From Bacillota bacterium (GTDB taxonomy: Bacteria; Bacillota; Clostridia; Christensenellales; Aristaeellaceae), in assembly GCA_023413135.1 (NCBI GenBank), contig JAEZQK010000095.1, forward strand, positions 1 to 64,000: a stretch of DNA of 64,000 nucleotides, written 5' to 3'. Shown here piece by piece: positions 45,192 through 54,547 of the stretch. The notes under the pieces were generated by a model, which made no database searches, was not told where the DNA came from, and saw nothing but the letters and a program-made list of their open reading frames with translations. Each line of letters begins with the position of its first letter. The first letter of the stretch is position 1. The position numbers and the translations under genes are program-made.

Positions 45192-45230
45192 TACCATTAT
45201 ATTGTACATTTGTATATATAATGGTATAAT
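45192..45230 (+). promoter_or_regulatory. Promoter overlapped by an 11-bp palindrome
   Basis: TTGTAC (45202-45207), 17-base spacer, TATAAT (45225-45230). The inverted repeat TACCATTATAT / ATATAATGGTA (45192-45202 with 45216-45226) overlaps both elements, a typical operator position. It is about 50 bases before the hydrolase start. Confidence 0.6.
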
Positions 45231-45281
45231 TTACTTGCTCGGAAAAATCAAGTAAAAACGTTCTCCTGAAAGCCAGGTGAA

Positions 45282-46169
45282 ATGGTGAAACTGCAAGAAT
45301 ACTTTGTCGGCAAAATGCTGAGGAGATTTGAGAAAAGCGACGCTGAAAAGCTTGCGGGAAAAGCCTTGCCGGCAGGGGTAACTGCTCAAAAAGATATACC
45401 GTATTGTAATGACAACGTTCGCGGTCATCTGCTGGATGTTTATTGGCCGGAAATCATTGATCATAAGCTTCCGGTGGTGATCGACATTCATGGTGGCGGA
45501 TTTATGAGTAGCTATAAGGAGTTGAACCGTCTATTCGGCTATCACTTGGCAAAAAGAGGTTTTCTGGTTTTTAACCTGAATTACCGGCTTGCTTATTACG
45601 ATACAAAAGTTCCGGGCCTGATCGGGGATATCGCAATGGCAACACACTGGATCAGTGAGCATCTTGAGCAATATAACGGGGACCGAGGTAAGGTTTTTCT
45701 TTCCGGTCACTCTGCCGGCGGTGTTCTTGCGGTGATGGAAGCCCTGATTGCCGGGAACCTAAGAATCAGGCAGCTGTTTCAAATTGCTGACGGCGGGTTT
45801 GAGCGGTATCAAGGGCTTGTTCTTGACTGTGGCATGATGTTTTTCTATAAGAAGTCGATTGGGTATTGGGGTATGCGCACAATGTGTTTTGATAAGGATT
45901 ATCAAAAGCAGGCATATTATCAGAATATGATATGGAATCAAATTCCGGAAATACGGTCGCTTCCCAAAACATTTTTGATCAGCAACGCAAAAGATGAACT
46001 CCGGCAAATGACGCTGGATTTCCAGAAAGTGTTGGAACAAAATCACATAGAGCATACAATGAATTTCCAGGCAGGCAAAGCGTTGGGTCATATGGCGGTT
46101 ATTTATGATCCGGGCTTGACAGAATGCTCCGAAATCCTCGACGAAATGACAGCCTATCTTTTGAACTGA
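45282..46169 (+). CDS. Alpha/beta-hydrolase (esterase/lipase-like)
   Basis: 295 residues. VVIDIHGGGFMSS is the HGGG oxyanion motif of hormone-sensitive-lipase type esterases, FLSGHSAGGVLAV the nucleophile elbow, and LISNAKDEL with ALGHMAVI supply the acid and His. No signal peptide. CAGGTGAA lies close before the ATG. The next gene begins seven bases after the stop, so both are probably one transcript from the promoter at 45202-45230. Confidence 0.83.
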   Translation: MVKLQEYFVGKMLRRFEKSDAEKLAGKALPAGVTAQKDIPYCNDNVRGHLLDVYWPEIIDHKLPVVIDIHGGGFMSSYKELNRLFGYHLAKRGFLVFNLNYRLAYYDTKVPGLIGDIAMATHWISEHLEQYNGDRGKVFLSGHSAGGVLAVMEALIAGNLRIRQLFQIADGGFERYQGLVLDCGMMFFYKKSIGYWGMRTMCFDKDYQKQAYYQNMIWNQIPEIRSLPKTFLISNAKDELRQMTLDFQKVLEQNHIEHTMNFQAGKALGHMAVIYDPGLTECSEILDEMTAYLLN

Positions 46170-46176
46170 AAGGATC

Positions 46177-47229
46177 ATGAAGCCAAATGCGGAAAGGACG
46201 CAATATAACGAAGGCATGGAAAATGTAATTGGCAAGGACTTTCGCGGGTGTGCTTTGATTTCTCAAAATGGAACCACCTTGTTCCAAAAAGCACAGGGCT
46301 ATGCCGACCTGCCTAATCAGATACCCAATACTGTTGATACAAAGTTTGCAACTGCATCTGCCGGAAAAGTATTTGTGGCGGTTGGAATTTTGCAGTTGAT
46401 TGAACGGGGCCTGCTGTGTTTTGATGACACATTGGAAAATCTGCTGGAATTTGATTTAAACAGGATAGACCGCAAGATTACAATCAAACAATTGCTGACG
46501 CACACTTCCGGCATCCCGGATTATTTTGACGAAAGCATCATGGGTGAATACGAAGAGCTGTGGAAGGATTATCCAAACTACAAAGTTCGTACAAATAGGG
46601 ATCTGCTGCCCTTATTCATTGATAAGCCGATGATGTATCCGCGCGGGGAAAAATTTCAGTATAACAATACCGGATATGTTGTGCTGGCGATGATCATCGA
46701 AAAAATCGCGGGACTCCCTTTTGATCAATTCCTGAAAACAAATATTTTTGATACTTGCTCCATGGACAGTACAGGATATTATGAATTGGATAGACTCCCG
46801 GCAAAATGCGCAAACAACTATATTTTTGATGAGGGATGCAAAGGGTATCGCACCAACATTTACAGCGTTGATGCAAAAGGTACGGGCGCAGGCGGAGCAT
46901 TTACCACCGTTGGGGATATACTTCGTTTTTGGAATAATCTATTGGATTACAGGCTGCTCCCGGAGAAAATGACCGAAGGAATGCTGAGCAGGCAAAGCGG
47001 CAACGGAACCGGTTTGGGAGAAGTGGCCTATGGTTATGGCGTATGGCTTGCCCCAAGCGGGACCAGCTACATTCCATACTTTCAGGGCTGCGATCCCGGC
47101 GTAAGCTTTATTTCTGAATTCGAACCTCAGAACAATATCGTGACAACCCTTGTGAGCAACTATGGCGATAATGTCTGGCAGATCATGCGTGATATAAGAA
47201 AGGCTTTGTACGCAGATCGGAGCCTTTGA
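46177..47229 (+). CDS. Serine hydrolase of the beta-lactamase/class C family
   Basis: 350 residues, no signal peptide. S61-x-x-K64 (TASAGKVF), YNNTGY as the Y-x-N motif, HTSGIPDYF and GAGGAFTTVGDI are typical of the beta-lactamase-related (Pfam PF00144) family that includes esterases and D-aminopeptidases. Cytosolic location argues against a true beta-lactamase. GAAAGGATC precedes ATG 46177, seven bases after the upstream esterase-like gene. Confidence 0.85.
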   Translation: MKPNAERTQYNEGMENVIGKDFRGCALISQNGTTLFQKAQGYADLPNQIPNTVDTKFATASAGKVFVAVGILQLIERGLLCFDDTLENLLEFDLNRIDRKITIKQLLTHTSGIPDYFDESIMGEYEELWKDYPNYKVRTNRDLLPLFIDKPMMYPRGEKFQYNNTGYVVLAMIIEKIAGLPFDQFLKTNIFDTCSMDSTGYYELDRLPAKCANNYIFDEGCKGYRTNIYSVDAKGTGAGGAFTTVGDILRFWNNLLDYRLLPEKMTEGMLSRQSGNGTGLGEVAYGYGVWLAPSGTSYIPYFQGCDPGVSFISEFEPQNNIVTTLVSNYGDNVWQIMRDIRKALYADRSL

Positions 47230-47300
47230 AAACGAACGCCTGGCCGGGTTTGTGCTGAAGTTCCGGGATCGGAAAGTAAACATTGAAGAGGAAAGAAAAT

Positions 47301-48074
47301 ATGCAAAGGATACCCTACGGTGCACAAAAGAACTTTTCCGTATTTGAAGACACAATGGTAGAAATGACCTGGCAGGAGGTGCAACAGGCAGCGGACCGGG
47401 GCGCCGTTGTTTTGTTGCCCATCGGGATCGTGGAAGGGCATGGGCCGCACTTGGACCTGTCGGCTGATTTTTACTTAAGCACGCTGAATTGCCGCTATTT
47501 GAAGCAGGAACTTAAAGAGAAGGGAATTGAAGCCATCATCACGCCACCCTTTTATTGGGGGATCAGCCAGGACGTCAAAAAATATGCCGGCACTTTTTCC
47601 GTGCGCCCGGAAACCATGAAAGGATTATTGACAGATATTTTTGCATCCCTGAAAAGCTGGGGTTTTACAAGGGTCTTTGTTCAAAACGCCCATGGCGACC
47701 CTACGCATATTGATATGATCAAAAGCGCGATTGCTGCGGCCAATGAAGCACCCGATTTCAAGGCCTACTTCATGTGGGAACTGGATGTTGAAGTGGGACA
47801 CAATATCACCTTCCCTCCCATGCGGGAAGACAGGTTCCAGCCCGATTATCATGCGGGAGCCGTTGAAACGGCCCAAATGGCCGCATTCTTTCCCGAAAAG
47901 GTCCGCGCAGATGTGGCGAGGACACTGAAGCCTCAGGACAGCTTCCATCCGCTGGCCTATTGCGGAGACCCGGCCAGCTATGGTTTGGAATTCAACATGG
48001 CAGAGTATACGCAGGCGGATGTTGCGCTGGACGTTTTGAAAATCGAAGCGGCCCTTTTACGGGACGGGAGATAA
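47301..48074 (+). CDS. Creatininase-family amidohydrolase
   Basis: 257 residues. VLLPIGIVEGHGPHLDLSAD carries the E-x-H-x-x-D metal ligands, VFVQNAHGDPTH the His-containing loop, and YHAGAVETAQM the second Glu, as in creatininase and mycofactocin- or riboflavin-pathway relatives. Substrate unknown. ATG 47301 has GAGG nine bases upstream; a TTG at 47283 is less likely. It lies 72 bases after the serine hydrolase on the same strand. Confidence 0.87.
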   Translation: MQRIPYGAQKNFSVFEDTMVEMTWQEVQQAADRGAVVLLPIGIVEGHGPHLDLSADFYLSTLNCRYLKQELKEKGIEAIITPPFYWGISQDVKKYAGTFSVRPETMKGLLTDIFASLKSWGFTRVFVQNAHGDPTHIDMIKSAIAAANEAPDFKAYFMWELDVEVGHNITFPPMREDRFQPDYHAGAVETAQMAAFFPEKVRADVARTLKPQDSFHPLAYCGDPASYGLEFNMAEYTQADVALDVLKIEAALLRDGR

Positions 48075-48128
48075 TTGATTTTCATATGACCTCTGGCCTG
48101 GCGGCCTTTGATTCGAGAGGGGAATGCA

Positions 48129-48542
48129 ATGACAATCGAAAAATGTACATTGGCCGATTGTGCTCAATTGGCTGCCATGAACAAGCAATTGATCGAAGAT
48201 GAGAAGCACGACAATCCTATGAATGTGGTTGAGCTGGAGCAAAGGATGCGGGGGTTTCTCGACGGGGAGTACGGTGCGTATTTCTTTAAGATCCAGGAAG
48301 AAATCGTTGGCTATGCGCTGGTAAAGGATTCCACGGTGTCCAAGTATTTGAGGCAGTTCTTTATTCGCCGGGAGCATAGAAGAAAGGGATATGGAAGGGC
48401 TTTTTTCAGCGGGCTTTTGGAAATGCTGGGGGAAAAAGAGATTGACGTTGAGGTTTTGTGCTGGAACGAGGCCGGTATTCGATTTTGGGAAAGCCTTGGG
48501 TTTTCGCCAAGAAGCATATACATGCGCTACCGGAAGGAATGA
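48129..48542 (+). CDS. GNAT-family N-acetyltransferase
   Basis: 137 residues, a minimal GNAT domain. Motif A is QFFIRREHRRKGYGRAFF (R-x-x-G-x-G), and motif B includes VLCWNEAGIRFWESLGF. The substrate is unknown. ATG 48129 follows GAGAGGGGAA. It follows the creatininase-like gene by 54 bases. Confidence 0.85.
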   Translation: MTIEKCTLADCAQLAAMNKQLIEDEKHDNPMNVVELEQRMRGFLDGEYGAYFFKIQEEIVGYALVKDSTVSKYLRQFFIRREHRRKGYGRAFFSGLLEMLGEKEIDVEVLCWNEAGIRFWESLGFSPRSIYMRYRKE

Positions 48543-48634
48543 AGGCAGGCAGGAAATGCGGACACATGGCCGTGCGCGGATAATGCATCTGCCGTGGTGC
48601 CATGAACAGTTCTAATAAAGCATAAGAGGTAAAA

Positions 48635-49327
48635 ATGAACGCACAAATATATAAAACAATTGAAAACCATATGCGTAAGGCTATGAAGGACAGTGCCCAC
48701 GACAAGGAGCATATCTACCGGGTGCTGTATGTCGCACTGGATATTGCTAGCCAGGAGGAACATGTTGACCTGGATGTTTTGGTCGCAGCCTGCCTTCTGC
48801 ATGACATCGGCAGGGAAGAGCAGTTCAAGAACCCAAAGGTCTGCCATGCGGAAGCTGGAAGCAAAATGGCATATGATTTTCTTGTTCAAAACGGCTGGAC
48901 ACAGGACAAGGCCAACCATGTGAGGGAGTGCATACTATCCCACCGGTACAGAAATGATAATCTTCCTGACAGCTTGGAAGCGAAAATTCTGTTTGACGCA
49001 GACAAAATTGACGCTGCCGGAACACTGGGCATTGCAAGGACCTTGATTTATAAGGGGCAGGTTTCTGATCCACTGTATACGGTGGATGAAAAGGGACATG
49101 TGCTGGATGGCGGGTCCGAAGAGCCCCCGTCGTTCTTCCATGAATACAAGTTCAAGCTAGAAAAGGTATATGATCTGTTCTATACGAAGCGAGGAAGGGA
49201 AATCGCCTGGAAGCGCCGTGATTCGGCGGCCGCGTTTTACAATGGCCTGCTTACGGAAGCAAGGGAATGCTACACTGCAGGGAAGCGCAGCCTGGAGGAT
49301 ATATTGACCGGGAGTGGCGAGAACTGA
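48635..49327 (+). CDS. HD-domain phosphohydrolase
   Basis: 230 residues. SAHDKEHIYRV gives the first His, AACLLHDIGREEQ the HD dyad, ECILSHRYR a further His and LFDADKIDAAG the distal Asp. This matches the YedJ/YpgQ-type group of metal-dependent nucleotide phosphohydrolases. AGAGG lies before ATG 48635. Substrate unknown. Confidence 0.87.
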   Translation: MNAQIYKTIENHMRKAMKDSAHDKEHIYRVLYVALDIASQEEHVDLDVLVAACLLHDIGREEQFKNPKVCHAEAGSKMAYDFLVQNGWTQDKANHVRECILSHRYRNDNLPDSLEAKILFDADKIDAAGTLGIARTLIYKGQVSDPLYTVDEKGHVLDGGSEEPPSFFHEYKFKLEKVYDLFYTKRGREIAWKRRDSAAAFYNGLLTEARECYTAGKRSLEDILTGSGEN

Positions 49328-49427
49328 AAACATTGGACCACATGCGCAAGGGTAAGGCCCTATGAACATGATCTTTTTTCCATTCAACCATATGCAACCG
49401 GTTTGTGGCGCATGGGAGGGCATGTTA

Positions 49428-51584
49428 ATGGAAGCCAGCTTCACGGTCAACGAAACGTTCGAGAGCATTCCGGACAGCTTTTTCACACTGGATGATCAGT
49501 GGCGCATCACCTATGCAAACCAAAAAGCTGCCGATATCGTGGGGCGGCAGCCGAAAGAGCTTGTAGGGAAGGTGCTGTGGGAAGAGTTCCCTGAGCTATG
49601 CGGCACCGTTGTTGACAGTACATACCATATGGCCAGAGAGACCGGCATGGTGCAGCGCGCAGAGATGAACGGGCCTGAAGATGGTACATGGTACAGTGTT
49701 CTGGCGGTTCCCACGCAAGATGAGATCCATGTGTATGGCCAGGATATTACCTGGCGCAAGCAGGCTGAAAAAGCTTTGCTGCTAAATGAAGAACGGGAAG
49801 CTTTTTTATTAAAACTCAGCGATGCCATCCGGCCGCTGGCCGACCCGCTGGATATCCAGGAAGCTGCCGCCCGCGTGCTGGGCGAGCATCTTCACGCGGA
49901 CAGAGCATTTTATTGCGATGTAGTGCAAAAGGATGGGGCGGAATACTTTTCCACGCAGCGGATGTATCATGCCTGGAACGACTCTTTCCCCCTGGGCTTG
50001 ACCAGGGTGGACAAAATGGCGAAGTTGATCGACGAGTGCAGCGAAGGGCGTACGATTGTGATCAATGATCTTGCATCCGATCCACGGTTGAATGACCGGG
50101 AACGCGTGGCCTGCCGTTCCATGCAAATGATATCGATGATCTGCGTGCCGCTGATCAAAAACGGAAGGTTTACGGCATGCTTTGTCGTTCACCAATCTCA
50201 TGCATGCTGCTGGACACCGCATGGAATAAACCTCGTGGAGGAAACGGCGGAGCGTACCTGGGCGGCGGTGGAGCGGGCAAGGGCGACGGTTGCGCTGCGG
50301 GAAAGCCAGGCGGAGCTTACGGCAGATCTTAACGATGCAAAGCTATTGCAGGGTGTCAGCCTTGTATTTTTTCATGAAGACGACATACAGGCGCTGTATG
50401 ACAAGATTGTGGACGCGGCTGCCAGCATCATGCATTCTCAATCCGCCAGCCTGCAGGTATACTATCCGCAGCGCGGAAACGGCGGTGAACTCAAGCTGCT
50501 GGCATATAAGGGGCTTTGCCGGAAAACGGCGGATGCCTGGGAATTTATCAACATCACGGCCAATACTCCTTGTGCCACAGCATGGCGTGCCGGACACCGC
50601 GTGCTTGTGAGCGATGTGGTGACGTGCGATTTCATGACGGGAACGGATACTGTAATTCCTTTTTTGCAGGCAGGCATTTACGCCACCCAGGCCACGCCCT
50701 TGTACTCCCGCAGGGGCCAACTGCTTGGCATGATCTCCACCCATTGGAATGTTAGGCATGAGCCCTCGGAGAGGCAATTGCGCTTTCTGGATGTTCTGGC
50801 CAGGCAGGCTGCCGATTTGATTGAGCGCAGGCTGGCGGAATTGGCTTTGCGGGAGAGCCAGGAGCGTACGCTTCATTTAAACAGGGAACTGGAGGAGGCC
50901 GATAGAAACAAGAACGAGTTTTTGAGCGCTCTAGGCCATGAACTGCGCAATCCACTTGCGGCCATCTCCGTTGGGCTGCAAGTGATCGATACTGCACGGG
51001 ATGCAAACGAGACAGGCTATGCGATAGAAATCATGAAACGGCAGATGAATCAACTGTGCCGCCTGGTGGATGACCTGCTGGATCTGACAAGGATCAAGTG
51101 CAACAAGATCCAACTGAAAAAGGAAAAGGTGGAACTCAATACGCTTGCCATGCTGACCGGGGAAGATATACGGCAGCTCTTTGAAAAGAAAGGGATAAGG
51201 CTGAGCATACGCACAGGCTGCGAGCCGCTTTACCTTGATGCGGATCCTGTGCGGCTGAAACAAATCATTGAAAATCTTTTGCATAACGCAAACAAATTCA
51301 CCGATGCGGGCGGCGAAACGGAACTGATGGTATACCGGGATGAGAAGGAGGCCGTTATACGCGTTATGGACAACGGGATCGGAATCAAGCAGGAGATGCT
51401 GCCCATTCTGTTTGAACCATTCACCCAGGCAGATGAGTCGCTGGACAGAAGCAACGGCGGCCTTGGCCTAGGGCTTTCCATTGTCAGGAGCATCGCGCTG
51501 CTCCACGGCGGGTCGGCCGCTGCCTTCAGCGAAGGATTGGGGAAGGGATCCAGCTTTTTGGTCCGCCTCCCACTCTTTGGTTAG
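49428..51584 (+). CDS. Soluble PAS-GAF-GAF sensor histidine kinase
   Basis: 718 residues, no membrane helices. PAS domain about 1-115 (FFTLDDQWRITYANQKAADIVG), two GAF-like domains about 125-290 and 320-465, coiled linker, HisKA (LSALGHELRNPLAAISVGLQ) and HATPase (NLLHNANKFTDAGG, VMDNGIGIKQEML, GGLGLGLSIVRSI). No response regulator is adjacent, so it is an orphan. ATG 49428 has GGGAGGG nine bases upstream; ATG 49362 is an in-frame alternative adding 22 residues. Likely a cytosolic redox or small-molecule sensor. Confidence 0.9.
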   Translation: MEASFTVNETFESIPDSFFTLDDQWRITYANQKAADIVGRQPKELVGKVLWEEFPELCGTVVDSTYHMARETGMVQRAEMNGPEDGTWYSVLAVPTQDEIHVYGQDITWRKQAEKALLLNEEREAFLLKLSDAIRPLADPLDIQEAAARVLGEHLHADRAFYCDVVQKDGAEYFSTQRMYHAWNDSFPLGLTRVDKMAKLIDECSEGRTIVINDLASDPRLNDRERVACRSMQMISMICVPLIKNGRFTACFVVHQSHACCWTPHGINLVEETAERTWAAVERARATVALRESQAELTADLNDAKLLQGVSLVFFHEDDIQALYDKIVDAAASIMHSQSASLQVYYPQRGNGGELKLLAYKGLCRKTADAWEFINITANTPCATAWRAGHRVLVSDVVTCDFMTGTDTVIPFLQAGIYATQATPLYSRRGQLLGMISTHWNVRHEPSERQLRFLDVLARQAADLIERRLAELALRESQERTLHLNRELEEADRNKNEFLSALGHELRNPLAAISVGLQVIDTARDANETGYAIEIMKRQMNQLCRLVDDLLDLTRIKCNKIQLKKEKVELNTLAMLTGEDIRQLFEKKGIRLSIRTGCEPLYLDADPVRLKQIIENLLHNANKFTDAGGETELMVYRDEKEAVIRVMDNGIGIKQEMLPILFEPFTQADESLDRSNGGLGLGLSIVRSIALLHGGSAAAFSEGLGKGSSFLVRLPLFG

Positions 51585-51672
51585 GTAAGCTTCGTCTATA
51601 ACGGCGGATACTTTGATACGAAGATATTTGCCATACTAAAATCGGATGATGAGCGGTATAGGAGATGACATC

Positions 51673-52626
51673 ATGCAAACGATCCGTAATTCATGGATCA
51701 AACTGAAGGAGCACCTTGATCCTGAGGATTGCCAACTGATAGGCGGCCTGGCGGAGGAATGCATCCGTGAGGATGGCGTTGCCTTGAAGCTGGAACTGGA
51801 TTACAAACTGGGCGCAGCCTTGGAAAGCAGCTCCTCAGCGGCCATGAAGGCCGTGAACGAGCTGATGTACTTTGAGGGGGAAAAGCTGATCGGCTATATT
51901 GGCATCGGCAATTTCGGCGGCGCAGGATCGCCTGCAGAACTCAATGGCATGGTGCATCCCAAGTATAGGCGTCAGGGTGCGTTTCAAACGCTGAGTGAGC
52001 TGGCCATAGGGGAGTGCAAGCGTCAAAAAATAAAAAGCATCCTTTTGCTTTGCGACAGGCAGTCTTCCGCCGGGCAAAAGTTTATTGAAAAAACGAAGGC
52101 GCGCTACCACCACTCGGAATTTGAAATGTACCTGCGCAATGAGGAGGCGGTGTCCCGGAAGATATCCTCCGGGGATATCGCCTTCCGAAGGGCTACCAAT
52201 AAAGACGCACGCGAGGTTGCAAGGCACAACGCCATCTATTTCGGAGAAGAGCGCAATGAAGAATATCATCCTTCGGCGGAAGATGGGGTGGATTGTTCCA
52301 GCCAAGGCTTACTGATGCCTGAAGAGGAAGAGAAAAAAGGCATGACGATCTATTTCGCATTGCACGGCGAACAGGTCATCGGCAAGGTGCATCTGCAATT
52401 GATATCCGGGGTGGGGGGGATTTACGGCCTTGGCGTGCTGCCGGAATACAGGGGCAAGGGTTTGGGGCGTGCCGTTTTGCTTGGTGCCGTTGAACAACTG
52501 AAGCAAGCAGGCGCAAAGGAAATCATGCTCCAGGTGGCCACAGGCAATGCCAATGCTTTGCATCTGTATCAGTCCTGCGGGTTTGAAGTAACATCCACCA
52601 TGGATTATTACGAGTTAGCGCTGTAA
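51673..52626 (+). CDS. Tandem-domain GNAT acetyltransferase
   Basis: 317 residues with two GNAT domains: a first about 20-160 (MVHPKYRRQGAFQTLSELA) and a second about 175-317 (VLPEYRGKGLGRAVLLGAV, LHLYQSCGFE). Each has the R-x-x-G-x-G/A acetyl-CoA motif, the first weaker. Doubled GNATs of this type resemble mycothiol synthase in architecture only. GGAG lies eight bases before ATG 51673; an upstream frame start at 51646 lies before it. The MarR-GNAT promoter starts seven bases after the stop. Confidence 0.86.
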   Translation: MQTIRNSWIKLKEHLDPEDCQLIGGLAEECIREDGVALKLELDYKLGAALESSSSAAMKAVNELMYFEGEKLIGYIGIGNFGGAGSPAELNGMVHPKYRRQGAFQTLSELAIGECKRQKIKSILLLCDRQSSAGQKFIEKTKARYHHSEFEMYLRNEEAVSRKISSGDIAFRRATNKDAREVARHNAIYFGEERNEEYHPSAEDGVDCSSQGLLMPEEEEKKGMTIYFALHGEQVIGKVHLQLISGVGGIYGLGVLPEYRGKGLGRAVLLGAVEQLKQAGAKEIMLQVATGNANALHLYQSCGFEVTSTMDYYELAL

Positions 52627-52632
52627 AATTAT

Positions 52633-52661
52633 TTGACAAAGTCAACTAATTGCATTATACT
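52633..52661 (+). promoter_or_regulatory. MarR-GNAT promoter with overlapping palindrome
   Basis: TTGACA (52633-52638), 17-base spacer, TATACT (52656-52661). The -35 is half of a palindrome TTGAC-AAA-GTCAA (52633-52645), a likely operator for the MarR domain encoded just downstream. Confidence 0.7.
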
Positions 52662-52691
52662 GCAAGGCAATACATGGAAGGGGGAGCCCTT

Positions 52692-53627
52692 ATGCATGCG
52701 GCGCCTGCAGCCTTGATACACGCCATCCGGAAGTTCAACCGGTTTTACACAAACATACTGGGTCTATTGAACCAGCATTTGCTGGGCAGTGAGTTTTCCC
52801 TGCCGGAGGTTCGTGTGCTCTACGAGCTTGCCCACGGCCGGGACATCACCGCAAAGCAGCTGACAGGGGAGCTGAGAATCGATCCCGGTTACTTGAGCAG
52901 AACGATCAAGCGCCTGGAAAAGCAGGACCTTGTATACAGGGTGCAGTCCAAAGAGGACGGCCGGTCATATCATCTGTACCTGACGGACAGGGGGAAAGAA
53001 ACATTTTTAAGGCTTGATGAGCTATCAGATAGACAAATTGGCGGGCTTACGGCAGATTTGAGCACGGACAGCCAGGCGCAGCTTGCACAGGGCATGCGGG
53101 CCATTGAGGAAGCCTTGGCGGACAAGCCTGCTGTTTCTAAAGAAAGCATTGATATCCGCTGCGATTTAAGGCCGGGCGATGCGGGATACCTTATTTATCT
53201 GCACGGATGGATCTACTTTCAGGAATGCGGATACGACCATGGCTTTGAAGGGTACGTATGCAAAACCTTCTACGAGTTTTTTGAAAATTACCGGCCTGAC
53301 AAAGACAAATTGTGGTTTGCCGAGGCGGATGGCAAAATCATCGGCGCCATCGCCGTTGTGGGCCATACGGATAAAAGGGCGCAGCTGAGATGGTTCATCC
53401 TTCACCCGGATTACCGCGGCATGGGACTAGGATCAAGGCTGATGGGAGAGGCTATGGGATTTTGCAGAAAAAAGGGATACAAGGATATCTTTCTTTTTAC
53501 CACCCAGGACCAGCAGACCGCCATCCGGATGTACGAAAAGGCGGGGTTTCAAAAGGTATCGGAGCATAAAACCCACATGTGGGGAAAGCAGCTGAAGGAG
53601 CTGACGTACGAGTTGCATATGTCCTGA
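52692..53627 (+). CDS. MarR-GNAT fusion regulator/acetyltransferase
   Basis: 311 residues. N-terminal MarR winged helix (about 1-145; FSLPEVRVLYELAHG, ITAKQLTGELRIDPGYLSRTIKRLE, and the wing SKEDGRSYHLYLT) joined to a C-terminal GNAT domain (about 155-311; WFILHPDYRGMGLGSRLMGEA, MYEKAGFQKVSEH). The fusion type is widespread and thought to couple acetylation or ligand sensing to repression. GGGGGAG precedes ATG 52692; earlier starts lie before it. The palindrome in its promoter suggests autoregulation. Confidence 0.9.
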   Translation: MHAAPAALIHAIRKFNRFYTNILGLLNQHLLGSEFSLPEVRVLYELAHGRDITAKQLTGELRIDPGYLSRTIKRLEKQDLVYRVQSKEDGRSYHLYLTDRGKETFLRLDELSDRQIGGLTADLSTDSQAQLAQGMRAIEEALADKPAVSKESIDIRCDLRPGDAGYLIYLHGWIYFQECGYDHGFEGYVCKTFYEFFENYRPDKDKLWFAEADGKIIGAIAVVGHTDKRAQLRWFILHPDYRGMGLGSRLMGEAMGFCRKKGYKDIFLFTTQDQQTAIRMYEKAGFQKVSEHKTHMWGKQLKELTYELHMS

Positions 53628-53642
53628 AACTACCAGATTGTC

Positions 53643-53825
53643 AACTACAGAAGTTTCGGAATGTGGACCATTCATCTTTGCCTGAACGCCGTAGGGGCGG
53701 GGCTCTGCTCCGCCCGTCGCGGTAGGTAATGTTTCTCATAGGGCGGAGCAGAGCCCCGCCCCTACGGCGTTGTATATTTATTGGTTTATCTGCCGGGGTT
53801 TATGAAATTCGTAACTTCTGTAGTT
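53643..53825. repeat. 183-bp nested inverted-repeat element
   Basis: Outer arms AACTACAGAAGTT (53643-53655 and its reverse complement at 53813-53825) enclose 31-bp perfect inner arms (53685-53715 and 53741-53771; the inner left arm contains GTAGGGGCGGGGCTCTG). No open frame. The inner arms share GTAGGGGCG with the element at 17589-17715. It lies between two genes and is probably a non-autonomous repeat. Confidence 0.72.
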
Positions 53826-53860
53826 AACAGACCACTACTTAAGATGGAGGATCAAATCAT

Positions 53861-54427
53861 ATGGATCAACTTCAAACTCTGATGGATATTCTTTGCAAGC
53901 GCCGCAGTACAAGGGTGTATGAGGCGGAAAAACCCGTGGAGCGGGAGAAGATCATTACCATGCTTCAGGCGGCCATGGCGGCTCCCTCCGCATGCAACCT
54001 GCAGCCCTGGGAATTCATCGTCATCGATACTCCCCAGCGGTTAAAGCAGCTGAAGGAATGCATCGGCGAAAGCAACGGAAGGTATTACAACGCGCCTGCC
54101 GCCTTTGTGGTGTGCGCCAATACAAGCTACATACCCTGGGAAAGCAACGGAGAAATGGATACCAGCGCCGCCATTGAGAATATTCTGCTGGCGGCCACCG
54201 TGCTTAATTTGGGCACAGTTTGGATCGGCGACATCGACAGGGATGGCATCCATGCGTTGCTGGATATCCCGGCCCACGTATCGGTGAACAGTGTGGTGCT
54301 CTTTGGCTATCCAGCCGAGGCAAAAGCTTCCCGCACCCAGTATAACGAGGAAGCCGTATATTGGGACAAGTATGATCCAAAGCTCGAGCACCCGGAAAGG
54401 ACGACGGCGCTGAGGTTCAAGCCGTAG
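53861..54427 (+). CDS. Nitroreductase-family FMN oxidoreductase
   Basis: 188 residues. RRSTRVYEAEKPVEREKI is the phosphate-binding start, AAPSACNLQPWEFIV binds FMN, GTVWIGDIDRDG and LFGYPAEAK the C-terminal part. Fits NAD(P)H-dependent reductases of flavins or nitroaromatics; true substrate unknown. GGAGG lies before ATG 53861. It follows the inverted-repeat element and ends in a strong terminator, so it is a single transcript. Confidence 0.9.
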   Translation: MDQLQTLMDILCKRRSTRVYEAEKPVEREKIITMLQAAMAAPSACNLQPWEFIVIDTPQRLKQLKECIGESNGRYYNAPAAFVVCANTSYIPWESNGEMDTSAAIENILLAATVLNLGTVWIGDIDRDGIHALLDIPAHVSVNSVVLFGYPAEAKASRTQYNEEAVYWDKYDPKLEHPERTTALRFKP

Positions 54428-54444
54428 GCAATATCCAATCTATG

Positions 54445-54476
54445 AAAACCTCCCGAAGAAATCCGGGAGGTTTTTT
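54445..54476 (+). terminator. Terminator after the nitroreductase gene
   Basis: Perfect 11-bp stem AAAACCTCCCG / CGGGAGGTTTT with an eight-base loop, then TT. Confidence 0.9.
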
Positions 54477-54547
54477 GTCCGGGGAAAATACCCTCTGCGT
54501 GATAAATCGCCGGGAAATTGCCAAAATAACGGCTGGGGAGGGAGGCC

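Noticed and set aside
46177..47229. Calling the class C-like serine hydrolase a beta-lactamase resistance gene
   Set aside because: It has no signal peptide, and the SxxK/YxN motifs are shared by many esterases and peptidases.
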